Of a stretch of 64,000 nucleotides of DNA, positions 51,245 through 64,000 are shown in pieces. The notes beneath the pieces are model-generated. The model was not told the DNA's origin. It saw nothing but the letters and a program-made list of their open reading frames with translations, and ran no database searches. How positions within the stretch are numbered: the stretch's first letter is position 1; each line of letters begins with the position of its first letter. The position numbers and the translations under genes are program-made. Source of the stretch: Capitulum mitella (lineage: Eukaryota; Arthropoda; Thecostraca; Pollicipedomorpha; Pollicipedidae); the NCBI GenBank assembly GCA_030062745.1, contig CP099839.1:11366802-11430801 (forward strand). The letters are read 5' to 3'.

Positions 51245-51312
51245 TTCCGGCAGAACGGGGCAGTGGTTACTGTGCATGACCAGGGGTTCGAATCCCCATC
51301 AGGGGCTGTTCT
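51245..51312 (+). repeat. tRNA-like fragment
   Basis: GGGGCAGTGGTTAC resembles a pol III A box and GGGGTTCGAATCCCC is a perfect B-box stem-loop, about 30 bases apart. The acceptor stem does not close well, so a tRNA-derived repeat or tRNA pseudogene is more likely than a functional tRNA. Confidence 0.4.
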
Positions 51313-52034
51313 TCATCACCAAGAGCAACAGCTATGGGTATACATGAGCATACCTGTTGTTCTGCACTTAGTTTTTACCAAAAACAGGTCTGTATTTGGG
51401 GCACTTCTGTAAATATCTGTTTTAAAATACTTGCCATCCTTTACAATGCAGCCAAACACTTATGAACTCACTGTATTCTACTTTCCAAGAAACAGATTTA
51501 TCAAAAGGAAGCAACAAGCAGAAAAACTGACCAGTTTTGTGATGTACCATGTTGTAGTAATGTTTTATTTTCTATTGTTAAATGTGTTATGCCTTTCTGT
51601 ATTCTGAAATATTGCACAGTTTTAATAAATGTTTTTTTAGACCAAATAGTGAAGGAACTCTTGTACTGCAATGCAGACACAAAACATCATATGGTCCATA
51701 TTTACTTCACCATGTTCATTCTGTTGTCTACCATATTTGGAGCTTGACAGATTATGGGACACATAGCATCCCTGCCAGTGAGTACATTTCTTAAACACCC
51801 ACTGTTGTGCATGTCAGGCCTAAAACAAACATGACTGGTAGATTTTACCTTGAAATGATGCTGAATTGGTGTTTGGTTTGGAATGAGCTTCTGAATGGAG
51901 ATAGGTCTAGGATTACTGAGTGCTCCATCATCACTTGTCACCATTGTGGGGAACAGAGGCACCATTCCTTATTCTTCCTGGCAAGACAGCATCTGAAAAG
52001 ATACAGAAAACATTGACTTATTGGCCCTGAATGC

Positions 52035-52036
<2 letters not shown>

Positions 52037-52121
<85 letters not shown>
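52037..52121. repeat. (AT)n microsatellite
   Basis: About 42 AT units without interruption. Confidence 0.95.
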
Positions 52122-52124
<3 letters not shown>

Positions 52125-52801
52125 TATATCACATGACACATGTATATTACTCATGCATAGGATGACACCATTTCAACAAACATAGCAAGTACTTCAAAAG
52201 GCTCATTTATTTTGCTCTAGATGCAGGAGGCACATCATGGGTATCTCTTGGTTCTGGATGCAATCAAAATTTGATAATTATGGACACAAGCACAGATGAC
52301 ACACTGAGCCATGAGCATGCTGGGTATGTGAAAGTGAAGAAAAACAGAAAGGCTAGCTTCATGGAGGGAGAAAGTATGTGACTTCACTGTTAGCCTGCAT
52401 TTGTATCTTTTTTGTTGTTTCTGTCTATCACAGATAGGTCAAGAGTAGGAATAGGCATCCTTATGCTTTTCAAATGCTAGCTGTTCAATGATGGCCATCT
52501 AGTATTAGTTTTTCCATGACATGCCCTTAAAAATGAGGCCATCTTTATTTTTAGTTTTTTAACATTTTTTTTTACAAATTCAGCCCAAATGTGTTGCAGT
52601 GGGTGGCACTGGGATCATAGTCCATGCTGAGCTAACTTTGCTAGTGAGCCCTAACCCTACCATCCAGGTGTCCCCAAATATGGGGTAATTTTGTCCTCGG
52701 CACTGAGTCAAATGTGGCTAGATGACCTTTATCATGCTGTGCAACTCTATGACATGACTGCCCTAGCATGACTGCCCTGTGCCTGGCCAACCCTTTCTGC
52801 T

Positions 52802-52905
52802 GCAGGCCAAATACAGATGCTCCTTTTCAGACTCAAGTTCAGTGCCTACCACATGCCAGATCTGTTGTCCAGCTCCTTATCCATCAGTCCATGGCGATGG
52901 CTAAT
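52802..52905 (-). repeat. tRNA-derived SINE, copy 3
   Basis: On the minus strand: GCCATGGACTGATGGATAAG, GGAGCTGGACAACAGATC, a decayed B box, then GGAGCATCTGTATTTGGCCT. It follows the order of the copies at 1-110 and 3,531-3,636, with CG sites changed to TG or CA. A further B-box fragment (GTGGGTGGCACTGGGATCAT) lies on the plus strand at 52,599-52,640. Confidence 0.55.
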
Positions 52906-53139
52906 AAACTGGCCAGTTAACTTACACAAAGCTAAGATCTTCAAAAAAGTCCAAAATTTTCAAAGGTTTCATATGAAGGCTTCAAATGATGTCATGTAAA
53001 ATTTCAATCACCAAAGCAGTCACTGTAGGGCACCTTGCAGAAAACCCCAGGGAATTTACCAATCTCCTCCCTGCTCTGAGAGTTAAGAGGTGAATTCTGA
53101 GAGGTAACAGTTAAATTTAGCACAGTCTAGGAACAATGA

Positions 53140-53900
53140 AGAATCCTGGCTCGATGTGACAGCGACCGGGCGTATGAGTCCACAACAGACATAGCTGTGA
53201 TCCCAGTGCATAACTACCTACAAGACTTTATTCGTCGGTTTTGGGAGAGAATAGCACATCACGTATACGACCCACCACGCAACAAGTTGTGAGAAAGAGT
53301 TTGTATCGCATAGAGAAGACGGTTTCCATGTGTAAAGTGCCTATCTTAAACAATCAAATCTCTTCGTAATGGTGAGTTTTAAAACACGTAATCACAAACA
53401 TAAACAAATATTCTCAAGTGCTATTGAAATATTATCAATGACCTAAAAAAACCTTGATGTAAATCGGGCAAACAGTGGCAAAAAGCAAATCAATAATTGT
53501 TGCATAGCAGATAAAAATATTTTTCTCCCCGTAAAATATCAGCACAAGAACAAAAACAAGGAAGTCTCTTATGTCGACCAGCTGATTCAACGCAGTTTCG
53601 ACAAACAAGGAAGACGCCATATTGCCCATCTGTGGCGCGCTTGACCATTGCGTGAGTTGCTGTTCGTGTATTCTGCGCCGTATTCCGCTGTGTTGTTCCC
53701 TTTGTTACGTACAAGCTGGGAGAAAGTATCGGCATTAAGGCATTCGCAGGTTGTGATTGGTTTCGTTGCTGTACAGACTGGTGGTTGTGAAGTGAGATGC
53801 GTGGAAACCGTGATTAATCATAAATGACATGAGTCACTGGCAACGCAAAGCTTTATTTTTGCTGATGCTTTTGGCGATCCGTCATACTGGCCTGCAGTCA
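53140..53900. promoter_or_regulatory. Probable bidirectional promoter region
   Basis: A CpG-normal island between two CpG-free blocks. On the minus strand it contains AATATGGCG at about 53,620, matching the YY1 consensus AANATGGCG that often overlaps start codons. It would drive the minus-strand gene to the left and, by position, RAB7 to the right through a 5' UTR exon. No TATA box was recognised. Confidence 0.45.
53435..53629 (-). CDS. Candidate first coding exon or small membrane protein
   Basis: A 64-residue frame starting MGNMASSLFVETALNQLVD, with the second ATG in a YY1-type context. The rest is strongly hydrophobic (FLVFVLVLIF; ATIIDLLFATVC), which could be two membrane segments or simply AT-rich chance sequence. 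It might be exon 1 of the minus-strand gene ending at 39,023, but I found no convincing splice donor, so the link is unproven. Confidence 0.25.
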   Translation of the reverse strand: MGNMASSLFVETALNQLVDIRDFLVFVLVLIFYGEKNIFICYATIIDLLFATVCPIYIKVFLGH

Positions 53901-53904
53901 ACAG

Positions 53905-56900
53905 TGGTTTCTAGATCACACTTCAAACAGCTCTTCCATTTGTAATTGCTTGTTTCTTATGGTATCATATGTTTGGGGAAACCACGTTTTTTTTTTTTTG
54001 CAGGAACCTCATGTCCACTGCCTTGCTTTAGGTGCATTGCCACAGTTAAAAGGGAGGGCAAACTGATCTGGGTATTCAGGATGTTTTTGGTGGATATAGT
54101 CATGACAGTATCAGATGGGCAATGTCCATGAAATCAACATCTTGTGTGGGTTATTCTGTTGTTCCAAAGATGCCTGTATGACAATTTTTGTATTTTGTAG
54201 GAACAGCCATTCTTTGCCTCCCTTACATGGTAATCTTTAGTAGGTGTATAACCCATCTAGAAGCCAAGGTTTCAAGAAAGATTCTATGCTGTAAACATAA
54301 ATGTTATTTCTGCTACACAAATGCTTGTGACATCACAGAAGTAAAAGTGCAAGTTTGTGGGGTCTACTGAAATCATTTTTCTCCTTAGCTAAGTGATGTC
54401 ATTGAAGTAGTTGTGGGAATTATGAAGGCGACTAAAATGCTTTGTCTGCACAATTGAATGATGTCATTTTAACATAAATATAAGTTTCTTAAGTCACCAG
54501 AATCAATTCTTAGAATTGAACTATTACTGTGATTATTATGCAAAAGATTGCATGGCAAAAGGTAGTATGTAAGAAGTTTATTTGCAAAATATCATAAGGA
54601 AAAGATTGCATGGAATAAAGATTATATGAAAGAAAGTTGCATGATAGATAGTTTCAAGGCAATTATAGCTAGCTTTACCCGACCTAACGTAACTCTAATA
54701 CCAAATTGATTACTGCACCAAGGGCAAATCAGTTGCTGAACCTACAGCAGACCAGTTCCTTTGCCTACAGCAAACCTGTTACTGCACCTGTGGTAAACCA
54801 ATTACTGCACCTACAACAGATGGATTGTTATACTATGGCAAACCAATTACTCTGCCTATAGCATATTACTGTGGCTATGGCATATCAATTACTAGCCATA
54901 TGGTGGACCAATTACTATGGTGCAGCAAACTGGCTTTTTGTCAGTACAATCTTTTGTCCACATGATCTTTATTGTGTATGATCCATATCCCATACAGTCT
55001 TTTGCTCATGACCTTTTGCCACATAATCTTGCTAGATGATCTTTTATGTGATTACCCAGCAATGATGCCACTAAACTGAATAAGAAATTATTTCTTTGGA
55101 TCCATGGGACTTGTGCTATGACTTCCATGACATTAGGAGCATTTGTGTGGCCATACTAGGATTTGCATTTATACCATAGAGGCTTTCTAGAAACCTTGGC
55201 TTCTGGCTGGGATGGTACACTTAGTAAAGATTACCAAAGATTGCATGACAAAATATGGTATGGGATAAAGATCATTCAAGATAAAGATCAGGAGGACATC
55301 AGACTGCATTGGCAAAAGTTGGTTTGTGGTAGGAGTAGTCATGGACTTGCTGAAAGCATATTTATCAGTTTGCTGTATGCATAGTGATCAGCTGTAAGAG
55401 TTAGGTTAGGTTAGATTAGGTTTAGTTAGGCTAGGTTAGATAAGGTAAGGTTAGGCATTGTTACCATATGACTACCTTTATCATACAAGCTTTGATAAAC
55501 CATCTTTTGCTATACAAGCTTTTTTATGATCTTTTGCATAAAAACTTCCTTTGTTCAAATTTTTGCAGTATACTATTTTGCCTTTTAATCATAGTAATAG
55601 TGCAGGTTCAAGAAATGATTTTAGGAGCCTCAGAAACTCTTGTTACTACTACTATGGTGTCACTACACTGTGCAGAAAAATCATCTTAGTGCCATTGGTA
55701 GCTGGTACGATTACTACAGTGACATCACTTAACTGTGGAGAAAAATGATCTCTGTGAACACATGGAACTTGTACTTTGACTTCTGTATCAATTACTATGC
55801 CAGTGGGAAATGATTACTGCCTATGGCAAACCGACTTTTGCAAATATGACCTTTTGTCCTTTCAATCCTTATCCTACATGATTGTAATCCCATATGACCA
55901 TTTGTCATACAATGTTTTGTGTGTGATCATTTGTCATGCAGTTTTTTGTCCTGTGGTCTTTCATCCAGGCATCCAACAATGATGTCACCAAACTGGAGAA
56001 AAATGGTGTCATTAGACCCTCAGAACATGTACTTCAAGTCCTGCGACATTACAAGCATTTGCATGGCTGTGTCAGCATTTGGATTTGCACTGTGGTCTTT
56101 CTAGAAACCTTGGTTTTTTTACCAGGGAAGTGCACTTATTAATGATTTCCACTTACATCACCAGTCAATGATTCTGTTGTGTAGGTGAAATATGTGAGTT
56201 TTTCAGGTATCAGTGAGGTATTAGCAGAAAAGTTTCAGTAATCATCAATATGAAATTTGTTTTTCATTGTGCAATCACTTTTGGCATTCTGCAGCTAATG
56301 GGGTACCACTAGAATCTTCAGCAATTAGTGATTCCTTGCATAAAACTTGAAACAGAGCAAGCAGGCATGACTGCAAAGTTTTGAAGCTCTGGTTTTGACA
56401 AACATTAAATTTGCAATATGTTTTGCTTTTCTGCCATAATTTTGTGAAATAATGAGAGTATGGACATCATTATTAAGTCAGAAAAGCAGTTAAATGGCTG
56501 GTTATGTGTTCAAGGTTTTGAAGGAAGTTGTATGTTACACTGATATGTTAGTTGCAGGATATAAACCTACTGTGATGTAGTTTTATCTTGTCTGGAGAAC
56601 AATACATTGGTCTTGTCAATATAAATCTGAGTGGTGCACTTCATATTTAGCACACTTGGCTGTTATGCATCACTCACATAACTGTATTATCCCATTCATT
56701 ATCGGAAGGGATAGCTGTTTTAGTTGTGGCGAGGATCAAGAGGTATTAAAAACCCAAGTGATAAGCAATCTGATCTTTAATGGTTGTTTGACGGGGCATT
56801 GCTCAGATTTTGAGCATTTCCTGGTGATGCTTGTTACATGGAGCGAACTTTGCAAATTTCTTTGTTTTGCTTGTTCCTGCTAAATTCTCTTGCCCGGCAT

Positions 56901-57600
56901 TCTCAGTCTTTGTATGAGCCAGAAATGTTCCCAGATGCTTCAAAGAGTTGAGCTATGATTTGTATTAGCTCTTGCGTGGTGAGAGGGGTTGCTACACATC
57001 AATCAGTTTTTTCGTGATAACAAAGTATGGGGGCAAGGGTGCTGAAATTTTGGGCATCTGATTTCATTCATTGGGCATGTTTTGAAAAAGTTTGTGGGGT
57101 CAGGTCAGGTCAGTTGACAAAAATATGATGTCATTCTTAAAGGTCTGCAGACCAGCTTTCTGCAAAAATGTATTTTCATGGAAACTTGGTGCTGTTGGCG
57201 CACTTGTTATTTCCTCAGGCTGAACAGCTAGCACCACAGTCAGATTGTGAGGAATGTTCTGAAATATTGGTATGTAAAAGTGAGGTCAGGTCAATGTGAC
57301 CTTGGTTGACCTCACCTTATTTTGCCTTTTTGTGAGTTTATTCAATATGGATGCAAACCATATTAAAGAGATGACTTGGGGTCAGACTAGCTGCAAATGT
57401 TCCACATCTATGGGCTCCACTAACTTCAAGACCCTTTCAAGGCCACCTGAGATCACTGAACTCTGATGACTGCATGATTTTGAACCTTAGATAAAATGAA
57501 CTGACAAACCAGATTGGTACAAAATGGATTCCAAATGCTAAATTATCCCCCCCCCCAAAAAAAAATCTCTTACATTTGACCCACAGTCAAAAAAGTTGTC
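53905..57600. other. CpG-poor block, probably the 5' intron of RAB7
   Basis: CG is nearly absent from 53,990 to about 56,690 and returns gradually after that. No exon was recognised. The stretch includes runs of similar sentences (CAAACCAATTACTGCACCTA, ATGATCTTTTGC) that form a diffuse local repeat at 54,700-55,980, and a TTAGG-like tract. Confidence 0.55.
55398..55458. repeat. Degenerate TTAGG-type interstitial repeat
   Basis: About 11 units of GGTTA with substitutions, in the same strand orientation as 34,308-34,392. Confidence 0.65.
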
Positions 57601-58183
57601 TGAGATCATTTAAGGTCACTGACCTGAGATGCTGATCTTTATGTTGAGTCAACATCATGGTATTTTGTGTTGATTTCGAATTTGGCATACATTTTGCACC
57701 ATTTTGACTTATCCAGGCTCATTTATAGCAGCCAGAGTGCTCTAGATTCCATACCATTCCATCTAATCATGCATTTTGACCTGACCCGACCTATTTCATT
57801 GACGGAAGGTAATGATGAAGGGCACCGTTTTATTTGCAAGGCTTTTGGGAGTCTTGCTTTTTCCTGGAGTCTCTAATTGTCAAACATTATGTTCTATGGT
57901 CATTCAAACAAAACGTTTTGCCATTTTCGCCAATCTTGGGTCATTGACTTGACCTGGGAGGCCACTGGTTGACCCGAAATGTTAAAACCCGATACCATTG
58001 GCATGCTGTTGCGGCGGACAACACGCTCGTTTTTGTTTCTCGGCTCTGGGTGACCTAGGAGGAGAATGGCGAGGAGGGGCCCCAAGCATCCCCTCGCCTG
58101 AGATGTTATTAAAAAAAAACTTTCGCCTTGCGAGGGTTAAGCCACCATTGAACATCGTAAAATTGATGTGGGGGATTGTTTAG

Positions 58184-61350
<3,167 letters not shown>

Positions 61351-62243
61351 TGGCGTCAGCCGCCGCTGACCGGGCGCCCGGCCCGGTGCCGGCCGGCCGT
61401 CGGGCTCGCCCCGTCGGAAGCTTAACCTGGGAAATCGGACATGTACCTTCACTCAGTCTAGCTTTACGTGTAGAGACGCGGTGAAATTATACATCTAACA
61501 TAGCGAGCATGCCTAGCTCTGTATCCCGACGGCCGCCCGTGGCGAGTGTGAAATCGCGGCCGAGTGAACGAGATGGAGTTCGGGCGCGGCGCGGAGGAAA
61601 TTTAGTCGCGTAAGTTACGTTACAGCATCATATTCCACTGCGACTGTGGGCAGTCCCGCAGGTGTGAGGCGCCGAGTTGGACCGCGAACGGCTCGCATAG
61701 ATCTGGGTGTGGGACTCCGTTACGGCTTTTCAGTTTTCAGACTGTGTTCTTCCTAAAGTTTCGCCTCACTGCGGCGCCGCAGTTGACAAGTGCTTGCGAG
61801 GTGTGACGAAAGTGTGGAACGTGCGGACGACTAGTCTTGTTCGCGCGCCGGCGTTGACGCGCACGCAGGCGTGCGCAGGTCCCCGTGCGGACCTTCCTCG
61901 AGGCGGGAGGGCACCACAGCCCTCGCACACGTCACTAGCCTGGATGTTTGGGTGATGCCCGTAAGATGGTGGCGATTATGCGACTGTGAACAAGTGTTGT
62001 TTAGGTGCCTGTGATACACCTCTGTCCTTTCCAATATGCACTTTTAGAACTTGGGTGCGCCAACCTGTGCATTTTCGGCATAAACGAATAGGACTTCTTT
62101 ATGTTCACACGATGCCAATTCGTCATTTGCGAGCCTTTTCTTGTTTGGCCTTACAATCATGCATTTGAACACGAAATATAACAGGTTTGTTGAGCTGCTT
62201 TCCTATTATGGAGCTCTTGTACAGCTTTGTAATGGTTCTGTAT

Positions 62244-62249
62244 AATAAA
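62244..62249 (+). terminator. Candidate RAB7 poly(A) signal
   Basis: AATAAA about 890 bases after the stop codon, the first good one in the 3' region. Confidence 0.5.
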
Positions 62250-62254
62250 TACAT

Positions 62255-63400
62255 GCGTAAAATTGTCAGTATTTCTTTCATTTACAATGGTTACAATTTG
62301 GGTGAGATTTTCCAGATATGGACCGTTGAGAACGAAGAAGAACGAGTCGTTATGGTAATTGAGTTCTTAGTTTGTCAGGGGCAGATCCAGGGGAAAGGTT
62401 TACATTTTCATGATTCCTTGTTATCGGTAATGGTGTGTTGGGTTTATTTTCCGCCGGGGCCTTTTCTAGGACGGTAAGGACCGAAAGCGTCGGAGCGTAT
62501 GACGGAAATTATTGTGAGAATATTGTTTACGTTTCACTTTGCAGACATTGTGGAATTAAGGAAAGTTGAGGCCGTCACCCGGATACCAATGCCTATGGGT
62601 TGTGAATCGAATGACTACCACTGGTTCCACAGCAGATTTTTTAAAGTGGAGAGGTACGCACTGGTGGATGCAGAGCTAACCTACCAGAAATGCTTATTCC
62701 TTCTCGGAGTAAGTCACGCTGTTTTACAATTCCATAAGACATACAGGAACAGATGCATTTCGTTTTAGTCGCAGGATGATCACAAACCAGGGGAGAAAGA
62801 TGGGGGCAGAGTACCAGAGATGTGACGTATCCATTGATAGTTAACGTCCATGCAGAATTACAAGACTGACGTTAAAATCATCCACAGGCCCCGCAAGGGG
62901 CGTTACTTTGTAAACCTTTGGTATGGAATTGATCATACCTAAAAAAAATATTGGTATGGAATTTCATGCCAACACTTTGATCCATTCATGTGTTTTCTTG
63001 TTTTATAAAACAAAGTTCTGCAAATGCGTTATCAAACCACATTTTGAAGTCCGGTAAATTTATTTTTCCATGGAAAAATTTGTCCCAATTCTATATCCAT
63101 GGACCCCGCCAAGGTTGTAGTGTCGAAGCGCTATATATAGTGCTTTGACATTTAAACCTGCCCTAGGCTGGGGCTGCTTCATCCGTGTGGTTGTAACCTC
63201 GCTGCGAAGATTCATTGCACATATACCTCCTATTCCTGCCGTTGGCGACGCTCGTACCGATTACTATTGCAGAGACGCTGACACTTTCAAACCAGGGTAT
63301 TCCGTTCCAGAGCATCATAGCAATATGGATTTTCGAATCGACGCAGCGCGCGCCGGTCATACTTCTCGCTCTCTATGATTCAAATTGTAAGGTATACTTT
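62255..63400. other. Intergenic, no gene recognised
   Basis: The frame 62,499-62,768 plus has no recognisable domain. CTATATATAG at 63,131-63,140 is TATA-like and sits in a near-palindrome. A CGT/CGG-bearing (CpG-normal) composition returns here. Confidence 0.4.
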
Positions 63401-63430
63401 TCAAACTAACGCTAGATGTCCCGCCGACGG

Positions 63431-63442
63431 GGTCACGTGACC
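63431..63442. promoter_or_regulatory. GGTCACGTGACC palindrome, CLEAR/E-box site
   Basis: A perfect 12-bp palindrome containing GTCACGTGAC, the consensus of the CLEAR element bound by TFEB/MITF-type bHLH-Zip factors (USF can also bind). It lies about 130 bp upstream of a strong splice donor TTG|GTAAGTC (exon end 63,575), so it is probably in the promoter of a plus-strand gene whose coding part lies beyond the window. Confidence 0.55.
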
Positions 63443-63444
63443 TT

Positions 63445-63575
63445 GTTGTTGTGTCGGCCATTGCTTTCGAGACAGGGGTTTGGCTCAGCATTGGCGGTTG
63501 AATGTAAACAAAAGCTTTCTTGGGTGTCGCGCAGCATCATCCGTTTGGCCGAAGGCTGTTAAGAGACTTAAGTTG
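63445..63575 (+). other. Candidate 5' UTR exon of a downstream gene
   Basis: A CpG-normal stretch with GGCCATT (YY1-like) at about 63,456, ending at the consensus donor GTAAGT at 63,576. The start is uncertain. The frame at 63,600-63,890 would be intronic under this reading. Confidence 0.35.
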
Positions 63576-64000
63576 GTAAGTCGGAATTTTTAAGTCATTT
63601 TGCTCTTTGTTTGTGGTACTGTTAATGTGAACGTGCCTCTGGAGGAGGCTACTGTGCGCCGTAATCGTAGTTCCAGGAACGTTAATGTAGAGACTGGTTT
63701 CAAGGTGCTTTTAGAATGTTGGCCATTTTTAATGCTGCAGAAACCATTACTGGTAGTCGTTAATGCAGTTGAAATGCATTTTGTAGGACTTTGTGTTCAA
63801 GAATGTCCAGGACTTACAACTTTCTATCATCCATTGGTTCCTGCCTTTGCTGCGCTTTCCTTTCATTTGATTGTGCAGGCTGTTGAGTAAAGCCTTTTGC
63901 ACACTAATAACTTAAGATTCAGAAGGTATCATAAGTAATGTGTGGCCGATGTGCTCGGTAACTGGATCAGAAGTATGTTTAGAAATATTGCTGTGCATTA

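Larger units (their letters stand above)
51315..53135. other. CpG-free block left of the 53-kb promoter region
   Basis: I count three CG dinucleotides in about 1.8 kb (52,699; 52,886; 53,145 at the edge). It contains an (AT)n tract and SINE remnants and no recognised exon. It is the mirror image of the block starting at 53,900. Confidence 0.75.

Noticed and set aside
51245..51312. Functional tRNA gene
   Set aside because: The B-box stem is good, but the acceptor stem and D arm do not fold acceptably by eye.

Overview
This is eukaryotic DNA, most likely from an arthropod with a repeat-rich genome (a crustacean or chelicerate is plausible; the species is not resolvable by reading). The evidence is intron-containing genes with GT-AG boundaries, an animal-type Rab7, AATAAA signals, degenerate TTAGG-type interstitial repeats and many DNA-transposon remnants. 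No bacterial, viral or CRISPR features were seen.

Layout: 1-30.3 kb holds no recognisable host gene. It is a mosaic of repeats: a tRNA-derived SINE family; three copies of a TTAA-flanked DNA element; hAT-like non-autonomous elements (family A) with 8-bp target duplications and a core of degenerate GGCCCCTGAGAC-type minisatellite, two of them nested inside a second repeat (family B); and several tandem repeats. The gene-bearing part starts at about 31 kb: TPI on the minus strand with an unbroken coding sequence, then SELENOO on the plus strand in three exons, arranged head to head. SELENOO converges on an unidentified minus-strand gene of at least nine exons (39.0-48.3 kb, possibly starting near 53.6 kb). 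One intron of that gene carries a complete hAT-like transposon (43,445-46,966) with long terminal inverted repeats, a perfect 8-bp target duplication and a frameshifted transposase gene. RAB7 occupies 58.2-61.35 kb, and a possible promoter and first exon of a further gene lies at the right edge.

Two features stand out. First, the last codons and stop of SELENOO form the first unit of a perfectly spaced 40-bp by 10 minisatellite, and the activation-loop Cys that pairs with the C-terminal Cys in the E. coli enzyme is Pro here. Second, the gene half of the window alternates sharply between CpG-normal and almost CpG-free blocks. The CpG-normal pieces at about 32.6-33.8 kb and 53.1-53.9 kb look like bidirectional promoters, and the CpG-free blocks look like germline-methylated 5' gene bodies. 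One transposon copy straddles such a boundary and shows CG-to-TG/CA decay on one side only.

The recognised genes serve separate housekeeping roles: glycolysis (TPI), protein AMPylation and redox control (SELENOO) and late endosome-lysosome traffic (RAB7). They are not a functional cluster.
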